A DNA stretch of 60,901 nt. Origin: Rhodococcoides kyotonense. GTDB lineage: Bacteria > Actinomycetota > Actinomycetes > Mycobacteriales > Mycobacteriaceae. The DNA is taken from assembly GCF_001645385.1 (NCBI RefSeq), contig NZ_LVHI01000038.1, forward strand, positions 124,179-185,079, given 5' to 3'. The notes under the pieces are model-generated. The model ran no database searches and was not told the DNA's origin. It saw only the letters and a program-made list of their open reading frames with translations. Position numbers and translations under genes: made by a program. Below, in pieces: positions 15,660 through 23,814 of this stretch; position 1 is the first letter of the stretch, and each line of letters opens with the position of its first letter.

Positions 15660-16141
15660 GTGACGACGTCGAAGCGCGATTGGACCGCCTCGAAGCGCGG
15701 GTGGCGGAACTGGAGGGGCGCGGCAAACCTCCACACGCTGCCCCGTCGGGCGGGACGGTTACGTACCAGGGCGACGTGCACCTTCATGGCGACGTCGAAT
15801 GGTCCATCGGATATTCACCCGATGCGATTCTCGAGCTGTCGGTGGCGCGTACCGCCGAGGTGCTCGCCGCGCTGGGGCATCCCGTCCGTCTACGGATCGT
15901 GCGGACGCTTCTGCGTGGCCCGGCGAACGCGTCCAATCTGCAGGAAGCGGTGGAGCTCGGATCCACCGGGCAGGTCTATCACCACCTGAAGGCGCTGGGC
16001 TCGGCGGGCGTCGTCGAGCAGCATGCGCGGGGCGAGTTCCGGATCTCCGCCAGGAAGGTTGTGCCGCTGCTCGTCTCGATGTTGGCAGCGGCGGACATTT
16101 CGGGGGAGGTGGCTTCGCCACCCGTGCGTGCGAATGTATAG
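15656..16141 (+). CDS. ArsR-like winged-helix regulator with N-terminal coiled coil
   Basis: The product is 161 residues. Residues 2-22 form a short heptad coiled coil (VEARLDRLEARVAELEG), then a beta-hairpin linker (TVTYQGDVHLHGDVEWS) and an ArsR-type winged helix (about 65-135; ALGHPVRLRIVRTLLRGP, then GSTGQVYHHLKALGSAGVV). No metal-binding CxC is seen in the recognition helix. GTG 15656 overlaps the hydrolase stop. The TAG stop (16139-16141) lies inside the 5' arm of the terminator at 16123-16164. It probably controls its own operon. The ligand is unknown. Confidence 0.8.
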   Translation: MSDDVEARLDRLEARVAELEGRGKPPHAAPSGGTVTYQGDVHLHGDVEWSIGYSPDAILELSVARTAEVLAALGHPVRLRIVRTLLRGPANASNLQEAVELGSTGQVYHHLKALGSAGVVEQHARGEFRISARKVVPLLVSMLAAADISGEVASPPVRANV

Positions 16142-16164
16142 CCCTCTATACATTCGCGCGCACG
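16123..16164 (+). terminator. Hairpin terminator, GAATGTATA apex family
   Basis: CGTGCGTGCGAATGTATA (16123-16140), loop GCCCTC, complement 16147-16164; 18 bp with one G-U. The stop codon of the HTH gene is part of the stem. It is related to the hairpins at 2475-2516 and 30761-30806. Confidence 0.8.
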
Positions 16165-16212
16165 TGTAGCCCACCAAGTCGCGACCAAGTGGCCCGGGCC
16201 AACCTTCCGCAC

Positions 16213-16896
16213 ATGAACATCACACCTTCACTCCTGTACCGGCTCAGCGGCGTGTCCGTGATCGTCGCGTTCGTCCTCAATCTGATCGGCGGAACCCTCC
16301 ACCCCGTGGTGGGTGGCTGGGCGCACTCGGTGGAAGCGCTGAGCGCACCGTTCAATCCCTACGCGCAGTACTTCCTTCTGATCGGAACGCTTCTACAGTT
16401 CCTCGGCCTCCCCGCGGTGTACGTCTGGGTGTCGAAGAAGGCGGGCCTGCTCGGACTGATCGGCTTCGTCCTCTACTTCTTCTCCAGCATGCTGGTGATC
16501 CTCCCGCACCTGACGGTCGAAGCGTTCGTCTCCGTGCCCATCGCGAAGGGACCCGAAGTGGCCCACTTCCTCATTCCCGACGACGATTCGCTGTTCGCCG
16601 CTCCGGCATTCCAGAGCCTGCAGATGATCGCAGGCATCGCGTTCATGGCGAGCATGCTGCTCATGGGCATCTCGTTGCTGCGTTCACGGGCGGTGCCGGT
16701 GTGGATCAGCGTGGTCATGATCCTCGGTGCTCTGGTCCTGTTCGTGCCCCTGCCGCAGGCGCCGGTGCTGACCGGCTTGGTCATCGAAATTCCGCGCGGA
16801 CTCGCCATCGCCGCGATCGGCGTGCTGATGCTGAAGAGAAAGAACATCGACGCCGACGCGGTCACCGAGAGCCGCGTCGACGCAGTGACTCGATGA
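16213..16896 (+). CDS. Integral membrane protein of unknown function
   Basis: A 227-residue protein with about six hydrophobic helices (near 8-26, 48-70, 76-98, 135-155, 162-180, 186-203) and short loops. The N-terminus begins MNITPSLLYRLSGVSVIVAF, the pattern of small DUF4386-like multi-pass proteins, but I cannot assign a family firmly. ATG 16213 follows the terminator of the upstream gene, so it has its own promoter in 16165-16212. Its 3' end overlaps the convergent AfsR-like gene by 35 bases, so the last 11 codons are antisense to that gene's end. Confidence 0.75.
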   Translation: MNITPSLLYRLSGVSVIVAFVLNLIGGTLHPVVGGWAHSVEALSAPFNPYAQYFLLIGTLLQFLGLPAVYVWVSKKAGLLGLIGFVLYFFSSMLVILPHLTVEAFVSVPIAKGPEVAHFLIPDDDSLFAAPAFQSLQMIAGIAFMASMLLMGISLLRSRAVPVWISVVMILGALVLFVPLPQAPVLTGLVIEIPRGLAIAAIGVLMLKRKNIDADAVTESRVDAVTR

Positions 16897-19800
16897 GTCG
16901 ATCTCCGGAACGTTCGAACTCCTCGGCGGCAGTAGTGTCGCCGAGGAGTTTTGCCGTTGCCGCCAAGGCGAAGTCGACGGGTCCTGCGTAGAACGCGCCC
17001 GAGTTCAGACCCCCGATTCGACCCGCGAACGGCAACAGTTCGTCGTGAATTCGACGTGACGCGTCGATATCGCCGAGCCGCGCGGCCGCGTGCGCGGAAT
17101 ACGTCGTCATGCCTAGCCAGTAGTAGTCCCGTGGGTACGGTCGTGCGTCGGACCAGAGCTGACGGGCCTGTTCGACGTCGCCGCGGTCCAACAGTGCGAC
17201 GATCAGCGGCAGTCGTAGGCTGTGCGGCCGCATCGACTCGACAGCGCTCAGCTCGTCCACCATCGGCGACAGATCGTCGAGATATGTTGCGACGCCGAGT
17301 CTTCCGATCATTGCAATGAAATAGGCGACGGCGTTTCCGCCTGCCACCATGTGTTCGGCGATGGCGGCATATTCGGCCAGCGCGGCGTCGGTGTTGCCGA
17401 CCATGATCTTCGACGCGGCTTCGTAGATCTGCAGCACGCCCAGCATCTCGCCGAGCTGATGACCCGAGGCGTGCTGGATCGCCGCGGCTGCACTCGACTC
17501 GGCAGCGTCGAGTTCGGTTGCCGCGCAGTGAGCCAAGAAGGCGTAATAGTAGGCGAGGGAAGTGAAAGCCGCGTCACCGTCCGCGGCGGTGAGCAATTCG
17601 TCCGCGATAGAAGGTAGCCGATCCGCGAGATCCGGTCCGAGTGCGATGTAACCCAACGCATTCAGGGCGCGGCACAGCACCGCGGAATCGCCGGTTGCAC
17701 GGGCGAGATCGACGGCTTCCGTGGCCGCGGCGATGGTCTCGTCCGTGTCGTCGCCTTCGATCTCGAACACCAACGCGACCAGGAGCAACGCACGATCTCG
17801 CGGGGCAAGATCGTCTGTATCCAAAGCACTTTCGATGTGGTCGACGACCGCTCGATCGATGTCGACCTCCGACCGGATCGACCAGACCACCGGTGCGTTC
17901 CACGACGTCAGCGCCGCAATCAGTTCCGGACGCCCGATGCCCGACGCGATGTCGATGGCGCGTTGCCGTTCGGTGCGTGCGGTCGTGGTGTCCCCTGCCC
18001 GTGCGAGCGATCCGACGAGTGGAGCGAGAACTTCGAGAAGCGACGACGGGGATGCGTCGACGGCCTGAGCGTGCAATGTGGCCGCGGAGCGCCACAGCGC
18101 CAGTGCCTCTCGGTGTGAGCCGAGCGATTCGTACCTGCGGGCTGCGTCGACGGCGTACGGCAGAACGTCCACGGCCGTCGACGGGGTGGCCGACAGAATT
18201 GCATGGTGTGCCAGCGCGGCATGATCGTTCGGTGTGCGATCGGCGAGCACACGCAGAGTCGCGCCGTGCAAGCGTGTGCGACGCATCAGCGGTAGCTCGC
18301 CGTAGAGGGTGTCGCGGACGAGCGCGTGCGTGAAGCGGAGGCGATCGGGCGATGGTTCGATCAGAAGACCTGCGAGAACGGCAGGTTCGAGCGCGTCGAG
18401 AAGCGCGTCTTCGGATCGTTCGCCCATCGATGCGAGCACTCCGAGGTCGACGTCGCGACCCAATACGGATGCGCGTCGCAGCGTCGTGACGCTCTCGCCC
18501 GGCAACCGGGTGATTCGACGCCTCAGTACGTCACCGATGGTGTCGGGCACGGCGGACAGTGCGACGTCGGAGCCCTCGGACAGGATGAGACGAGCGAATT
18601 CCCGTACGAACAACGGGTTTCCATCCGTGCGTTCCGAAAGAATCTGGAGTACATCGGGGTTCGCCTCGGTGTACCCGGAGTGACGCGCCACCTCGGCGAC
18701 GCCGGCCGCGGAGAGCCCGGTCAGGTGGATCTTCGTCGATCCCGCACCGGCCGTCGCAGCCCAGGTCGTGTCCAGTTCGGCCGAGACCTCGGACGACCGA
18801 AACGTTGCCACGACAAGCACTTTCACCGAGGCGAGCGCGGCGAGCAGGTGTCGTAGAGTCTGCATCGTCAGCTCGTCGGCACGGTGACAGTCGTCGAGAA
18901 TCACTGCGACAGGACTGTTGTCGGCGACGAGTGCGAGGTAGTCGGCGAGAGTCTTGGACAGCCAGAACGGCCCGACCGCAATGGATTCGACGTTCGACAT
19001 CAGGGGCAGTAGTTGTTTCTCGATGGTCGACGGCATGGGGAACTGCTGCGACAGTGCGGCCGCGATGTCCGCCCACGGCCATCCCGGCGGAGTGCCGTCG
19101 ACCTCCCGACAGCGACCCCACGCCGTCGCCCATCCGTCGGACCGCAGTTGTTCGACGACGTTCGACGCCAACGTCGTTTTCCCCTGTCCCGGCTCGCCAC
19201 CCACCCACACGACTTCGACCTGGCCTGCGGCGACCGTCGTCGCGATGGTCAGCACCGTCTCCGTCTCGTCGGGTCGGCAGTTGATTCGACGCTGCGCAGC
19301 AGGTGTTTTCGGGCGTAACGCCGGTGCGTCGACGCGTCGCGGCGCCTCGAGATGTGGGCTCTGCGCGAGTATGTCGGCTTCGAGGGTGCGCAGTTCGGAG
19401 CCTGGGTCGATGCCGAGTTCGTTCGCGAGGTACGTGCGTGCACGACCGATGGTGTCGAGCGCGTCTCCCTGCCGGCCTGCTCGATACTGGGCGAGGGCGA
19501 GCAGGTGCGCCGGACGTTCACGTCCGGGGTTCTCCGCGACGTGGTGAATCAAGGCGGTGATGACAGCGGTCGGCGGTTCGCCCAGTTCGAGCAACGTGCG
19601 TGCGCGTTCTTCGACCGTAGTGCGGTGCAGTTCGTCGAGACGTGCGATTTCGGGTGCAGCCCAGGAGGTGTCGGCCACTTCCTGGTAGGGCCGCCCCGCC
19701 CACACGCCGAGTGCAGTGTCGAGAATCGCGAGCCGCTCGTCGTGGGCTGTGATGCGCAGGGCGTCCGTCAGGAGTGACTCGAAGTGCCAGGCGTCGACGG

Positions 19801-20119
19801 CGTGGGCTGGAAGGTTCAGCGCGTACCCGGGAGACGAGCTGATCAGAATCGTCGCGGGCGTGCGCGGTAAGCGTTCTGGTTCGAGTACCCGTCGGAGATT
19901 GGAGACGTGGACCTGCAGCGCAGCCAGTGCTTTCGGTGGCGGTTCGCCGGACCACAGGTCCTCGATCAACAGATCGGTCGACACGACGGCACCCTTCGCC
20001 AGGGCCAGTCGCGTCAGGACGGCGCGACGGCCGGGGCCGGCGAGGTCGACGACATTGCCGTCCCGTAGCGCACGCAACGGGCCGAGCACGTGAATCGACA
20101 ACGGGTGCGAGGTACTCAT
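16862..20119 (-). CDS. AfsR/SARP-type regulator: BTAD domain plus AAA ATPase and TPR-like C-terminus
   Basis: The product is 1085 residues. The N-terminal OmpR-like DNA-binding domain (about 8-100) runs into a bacterial transcriptional activation (BTAD) domain (about 108-255; RLDELHRTTVEERARTLLEL, then ELGIDPGSELRTLEADIL). A STAND/AAA NTPase follows, with Walker A GGEPGQGKTT at 307-316 and Walker B VAVILDDCHRADE near 400, then an alpha-helical TPR-like region to the end. Such proteins activate secondary-metabolism or stress genes in response to nucleotide and helper signals. It starts 20 bases after the helicase stop with a weak Shine-Dalgarno, so co-transcription is likely. The targets are unknown. 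Confidence 0.88.
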   Translation of the reverse strand: MSTSHPLSIHVLGPLRALRDGNVVDLAGPGRRAVLTRLALAKGAVVSTDLLIEDLWSGEPPPKALAALQVHVSNLRRVLEPERLPRTPATILISSSPGYALNLPAHAVDAWHFESLLTDALRITAHDERLAILDTALGVWAGRPYQEVADTSWAAPEIARLDELHRTTVEERARTLLELGEPPTAVITALIHHVAENPGRERPAHLLALAQYRAGRQGDALDTIGRARTYLANELGIDPGSELRTLEADILAQSPHLEAPRRVDAPALRPKTPAAQRRINCRPDETETVLTIATTVAAGQVEVVWVGGEPGQGKTTLASNVVEQLRSDGWATAWGRCREVDGTPPGWPWADIAAALSQQFPMPSTIEKQLLPLMSNVESIAVGPFWLSKTLADYLALVADNSPVAVILDDCHRADELTMQTLRHLLAALASVKVLVVATFRSSEVSAELDTTWAATAGAGSTKIHLTGLSAAGVAEVARHSGYTEANPDVLQILSERTDGNPLFVREFARLILSEGSDVALSAVPDTIGDVLRRRITRLPGESVTTLRRASVLGRDVDLGVLASMGERSEDALLDALEPAVLAGLLIEPSPDRLRFTHALVRDTLYGELPLMRRTRLHGATLRVLADRTPNDHAALAHHAILSATPSTAVDVLPYAVDAARRYESLGSHREALALWRSAATLHAQAVDASPSSLLEVLAPLVGSLARAGDTTTARTERQRAIDIASGIGRPELIAALTSWNAPVVWSIRSEVDIDRAVVDHIESALDTDDLAPRDRALLLVALVFEIEGDDTDETIAAATEAVDLARATGDSAVLCRALNALGYIALGPDLADRLPSIADELLTAADGDAAFTSLAYYYAFLAHCAATELDAAESSAAAAIQHASGHQLGEMLGVLQIYEAASKIMVGNTDAALAEYAAIAEHMVAGGNAVAYFIAMIGRLGVATYLDDLSPMVDELSAVESMRPHSLRLPLIVALLDRGDVEQARQLWSDARPYPRDYYWLGMTTYSAHAAARLGDIDASRRIHDELLPFAGRIGGLNSGAFYAGPVDFALAATAKLLGDTTAAEEFERSGDRLIESLRRRGSR

Positions 20120-20139
20120 GGTGTCTCGCAGACTAATCG

Positions 20140-22050
20140 CTACGCGGGTGAAGCTCTCGCTGCAAGAAACGCCTCCGGATCGATCAGGTCCGCTTGACCG
20201 ACGATCGACCCCAGATCCGCGATGCGCTCGATGCCCGTCAGCACCATTTCTTCCTCGACCGTGCCCTCGGCGAAGCCGTAGTAGCAGGTCGACGTCGTGT
20301 GGTTGTGGTCCTTGTCGATGCGGTTGGCGCGTCCCTCGATCTGACGGATGTCGATGGGAGTCCAGCGCGGGTCGTGGATCAGCGTGACGCGGGGCGCCGC
20401 GGTCGACACGGTCCGCTCCGGCAACAAGAGTTCGCCCGCGTGCAGGTTGATGGCACTGGTCGTGGTCGAGATGATCACGCGCGCCGCACCGGTCTGGAAG
20501 CGTCGGATCTCGATCTCCTGATTCGCACTGCTCATGCTGCCGTCGACGACCGCGACGTCGAGCCCCTCGTCGCGCAGGGTCTCGGCGAGAGCAGCCACCG
20601 ATTCGCGATAGAACATCGACACGAACACCTGATTGCCCTCGCGGACCCACGACCGGACCTGGTCTGCCGACGCCGGAATCCGCAGGTACGAACACTTCTG
20701 CCGGAACCGCAAGGTCGCTGCTCGCGTGCTGGGATTCTTCTGCAGAACCCGCTTGCCACCGACGGACTTCCACAGCGGCAGACCCAGTTCCTTGCGGTAG
20801 TCGACCCACGCGGAGTTGTAGAGACGCTTCTGCGCAGCCGTCAGTTCCTGCCCGAGGGGTTCACGCGGCGTCGGAGGGGACGGCCGCGAAATGGACCACG
20901 GCACCGCACCGCCCGCGAGCCACCGATGAATGGTCGAGATGTCGCGGTCGCGTCGGGCAGCGTCTTCGGGCTCCCACCGCCACGACTTGAGGCCGCCCGC
21001 CTTGCCCTCTTTCAGTGCGAATCCGGCGTTCTCGAGGAACGTGGCCCACTGGGTGGTGACGGCGTATCCCAGCGAGTCGTCGTCGACGATGGGCTCGTTG
21101 CCGCGGCTCTGTTCGATGGCCCGGGCCATGTACGCGAAGTGCATCGGCTGATAACCCGGGGTTGCGGACATCCAGACCACTGCGCGCGCAGCTTCCTGAT
21201 AGCGCCAGATGATCTGCGACTGCTGCGATTCGATGTTCATCAACGCGTGGGACTCGTCGGCGATGACGACGTCGATGTCGAAGCGCAGTTCGCCGAGCGC
21301 GATGGTCCGCTTGTTCTGTGTTTTCTTGCGTTTGCCCAGGTCGGTGTCCTCGGGCACCGTCAGCAGCTTCTTCGTCGACTGGTAGGTGACGAGAAGCCAC
21401 CGCTTCCGGTCAGCCGGGTCGAGGTCGGCCTCGGTGTCGGCGATGGTGCGTCGCCACCCGGGAAGCGCACCCTTCGGGGCGACGACGAGAACCGTGGAGA
21501 TCGCAGGATCGTCCATCTGCCGGACGGCCTCGCACACGGCGAGCGTCTTACCGAGACCCGTCGAATCCATCTGTGCGAAGTACGGGAACCCGTTGTCGAG
21601 AGCGTCGAGATGCCGTCGTACCGATTCGAGCTGCGTCTCGCGCGGCTTCATGGAACGCTCGTGCACGACCTCGTCGCGCCACGTCTCGTTCGCGTCGTCC
21701 TCCACCCACCGCTGCAAGCTGTAGGGCATCGACTCGAACGAGGCCAAGGCGTCGGGAAGCTCGGTTCCGTAGTAGGCGAACACCCGTGGCCCCGGGTACC
21801 AACGGGCGCCCGACGCCGACGCGAGGGACCGGTCCTCGAACGGGACGTCGAGGACCCAGACGCGCTCGCCCGGGTCCGGGAGCCGAAGGTCGGGTGAGAC
21901 CGTCTTGCGGACGGACCGCTTCCTCGGCGCGGCCTTCTTCTTCGCGGTCGACGTGCCGCTCGCCTGCTTGAACTTGCGCGCTGCAGCGCTCTTCCCCGCG
22001 CCGACGGTACGGGCGGTGGTGGAGGCGGGCTTGCGTCTGCGAGGTGGCAC
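20140..22050 (-). CDS. SNF2-type DEAD/DEAH helicase with N-terminal DUF5710-like domain
   Basis: The product is 636 residues. A basic Lys/Arg/Ala-rich N-terminus (about 1-55) precedes a compact domain (about 63-108; VWVLDVPFEDR...ARWYPG.RVFAYYG) like DUF5710. Then come helicase motif I DSTGLGKT (about 162-169), motif II DESH (about 264), motif III SATPG, and motif VI near 575-587 (QIEGRANRIDKD, using a Q-x-x-G-R-x-x-R pattern). It should be an ATP-dependent DNA translocase. It appears alone, with no nuclease, methylase or other defence partner nearby. GTG 22050 is preferred; an in-frame start at 22080 is possible. The downstream gene is the AfsR-like regulator. Confidence 0.82.
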   Translation of the reverse strand: MPPRRRKPASTTARTVGAGKSAAARKFKQASGTSTAKKKAAPRKRSVRKTVSPDLRLPDPGERVWVLDVPFEDRSLASASGARWYPGPRVFAYYGTELPDALASFESMPYSLQRWVEDDANETWRDEVVHERSMKPRETQLESVRRHLDALDNGFPYFAQMDSTGLGKTLAVCEAVRQMDDPAISTVLVVAPKGALPGWRRTIADTEADLDPADRKRWLLVTYQSTKKLLTVPEDTDLGKRKKTQNKRTIALGELRFDIDVVIADESHALMNIESQQSQIIWRYQEAARAVVWMSATPGYQPMHFAYMARAIEQSRGNEPIVDDDSLGYAVTTQWATFLENAGFALKEGKAGGLKSWRWEPEDAARRDRDISTIHRWLAGGAVPWSISRPSPPTPREPLGQELTAAQKRLYNSAWVDYRKELGLPLWKSVGGKRVLQKNPSTRAATLRFRQKCSYLRIPASADQVRSWVREGNQVFVSMFYRESVAALAETLRDEGLDVAVVDGSMSSANQEIEIRRFQTGAARVIISTTTSAINLHAGELLLPERTVSTAAPRVTLIHDPRWTPIDIRQIEGRANRIDKDHNHTTSTCYYGFAEGTVEEEMVLTGIERIADLGSIVGQADLIDPEAFLAARASPA

Positions 22051-22089
22051 GGCAAACACCGTAGAGCACCCGTCCGACACCTCCGATCA

Positions 22090-22118
22090 GGCGGGAGTGG
22101 AGCCTGCAGGAATGACCC
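22090..22118. repeat. Short repeat element with CTCCACT-loop hairpin, copy 2
   Basis: A 29-base element related to those at 1076 and 35532. On the minus strand it reads CATTCCTGCAGGCTCCACTC and onward, immediately after the stop of the VOC gene at 22122. The stem is GCAGG/CCCGC with one mismatch. Confidence 0.6.
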
Positions 22119-22121
22119 TTA

Positions 22122-22517
22122 TCAGGCAGGTGCGAAGAATTCCAATGCGATGTTGTCGGGATCGCGGAACGAGATGCCGGAGCCGTAGTGGGCGTTCTTG
22201 ATGCCGGAGTGGGTGATGCCCAGCTCGTCGAGCCTCGCCGGCCATTCCTGCAGCTGATCCTGGGTACATCCGAAGCCGACGTGGTCGAGTCCGATGTGGT
22301 GCTCGTCGAACGGATCCCCGGTGGCGTGGCCGGGATGGGTGTGCAGGCCGAACAGCATGCCACCGCCGATGGCGAACACCGTGTGGTGAAAGGTGCCGGA
22401 TTCTTCGTCCTCGTCGAGGACCGGATCGGAGCCGAACAGTCGCGAGTACCACGCGGTACTGGCGGCCAGGTCGGAAACGGTGATCGCCACGTGGGCGAGT
22501 CCTGGGAACTCGGTCAT
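22122..22517 (-). CDS. VOC family (glyoxalase-like) protein
   Basis: A 131-residue vicinal-oxygen-chelate protein. HVAITVSDLAASTAWYSRLFG (split, about 9-29) is the first beta-alpha unit, HIGLDHVGFGC lies near 73-83, and FRDPDNIALEFFAP closes the second half with the usual metal-ligand Glu. Residue pattern His9...His...Glu fits a metal site. The substrate is unknown. ATG 22517; divergent from the flavoprotein gene at 22654 with 136 bases between them. A short repeat hairpin (22090-22118) follows the stop. Confidence 0.85.
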   Translation of the reverse strand: MTEFPGLAHVAITVSDLAASTAWYSRLFGSDPVLDEDEESGTFHHTVFAIGGGMLFGLHTHPGHATGDPFDEHHIGLDHVGFGCTQDQLQEWPARLDELGITHSGIKNAHYGSGISFRDPDNIALEFFAPA

Positions 22518-22653
22518 GATGTTCGGGCCCTTCGATCGATGTCGTACGTAGGCGTGTTCACGCTATGACCGAGACCGCGTCCGCACCGGCAGATGAGGGT
22601 GAAACCGCCCGACAGGGCAGGTGAGGTTGCGCGCTCCTATTACGGTGTGAAAC

Positions 22654-23814
22654 ATGAACTTCAGCGACCACCAGATCGGCATCTACGCCCAGGGGATGTT
22701 CACCGATACGAGGCCGGAGATCACGACCAATCTCGCGACGCTCGAAGAGCAGGCCGCGGCCACGCTGACGCCCGAGGCACTGGGCTACATCGTCGCCAGC
22801 GCGGGCAGCGGTTCGACGGCGCGCGCGAACCGCGATGCGTTCGACGCCTGGCGCATCGCACCGCGTATGTTGCGGAGCGCCGCCGAACGCGACCACGCGA
22901 CGACGATCCTCGGCACCGCACTGCCCGCGCCGCTGATGATCGCGCCCGTCGGGATCCAGACCCTCGCGCATCCCGACGGTGAACTCGCGACGGTGCGCGC
23001 GGCCGCAGCCCTCGGCGTGCCCTACATTCACTCGACGCAGGCCTCGCACTCGTTCGAGCAGGTCGCCGAAGCGGGCGGCGACGCGCCTCGCTGGTACCAG
23101 TTGTATTGGCCCACCGATGAATCGGTGTTGCTGAGCTTCCTCGGACGGGCACAGGACACCGGCTTCACGACGCTCGTCCTGACTCTCGACACCACCCTTC
23201 TCGGCTGGCGACCCGCCGACCTCGACCGTGGTTATCTCCCCTTCCTGGCGAACCTCGGTATCGAGAATTACCTGTCGGATCCGGCGTTCCGAGCGGGCCT
23301 CGAACAGCCGGTCGACGCCAATCCCATTGCTGCCGCGATGCATTGGGCGCAGATGTTCCCGAATCCTGGCCTGAACTGGTCGCAGCTGGCGTTCCTGCGT
23401 CAGCACTGGGACGGCCCGATCGTCCTGAAGGGAATCTGCACCGTCGGCGATGCACGATCAGCGCTGGAACACGGCGTCGACGGTATCGTCGTGTCGAACC
23501 ATGGCGGACGCCAGATCGACGGTGCACGTGCATCGTTGGATGCACTACCCGAGATCGTCGACGCAGTGGGCGATCGTCTGACGGTGCTGTTCGACTCCGG
23601 TGTACGCACCGGCGCCGACATGGCGAAGGCTCTGGCGCTCGGCGCCGATGCAGTCCTTCTCGGCAGGCCGTTCCTGTACGGTCTGGCGCTCGCGGGCCAA
23701 GCAGGCGTCGAACATGTACTACGTTGTATCCTCGCGGAATTCGATCTCGTCACCAGTCTGTCCGGCCACACCGGTGCGTCGGAACTCGGCCGTGAGTCGG
23801 TGATCCGAGCGTGA
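22654..23814 (+). CDS. FMN-dependent alpha-hydroxy-acid oxidizing protein (lactate 2-monooxygenase-like)
   Basis: A 386-residue TIM-barrel flavoprotein. Visible FMN/active-site motifs: APLMIAPVGIQTLAHPDGE (split, about 92-110), WYQLYWPTD (about 148-156), LTLDTTLLGWR, the catalytic lysine region VLKGICTVGDA, the catalytic His/Arg stretch VVSNHGGRQIDGA (about 277-289) and the phosphate-binding DSGVRTGADMAKALALGADAV. The N-terminal FSDHQIGIYAQGMF and overall length fit the lactate 2-monooxygenase branch. It should oxidise a small L-2-hydroxy acid. It overlaps the next gene by GTGA (23811-23814), so it is co-translated with the GH13 enzyme, an unexpected pairing. Confidence 0.87.
   Translation: MNFSDHQIGIYAQGMFTDTRPEITTNLATLEEQAAATLTPEALGYIVASAGSGSTARANRDAFDAWRIAPRMLRSAAERDHATTILGTALPAPLMIAPVGIQTLAHPDGELATVRAAAALGVPYIHSTQASHSFEQVAEAGGDAPRWYQLYWPTDESVLLSFLGRAQDTGFTTLVLTLDTTLLGWRPADLDRGYLPFLANLGIENYLSDPAFRAGLEQPVDANPIAAAMHWAQMFPNPGLNWSQLAFLRQHWDGPIVLKGICTVGDARSALEHGVDGIVVSNHGGRQIDGARASLDALPEIVDAVGDRLTVLFDSGVRTGADMAKALALGADAVLLGRPFLYGLALAGQAGVEHVLRCILAEFDLVTSLSGHTGASELGRESVIRA

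Noticed and set aside
20140..22050. Phage-defence system built on the SNF2 helicase
   Set aside because: No methylase, nuclease, phospholipase or other defence partner lies nearby, and the only linked gene is a transcriptional regulator. I report the pair as a curiosity only.
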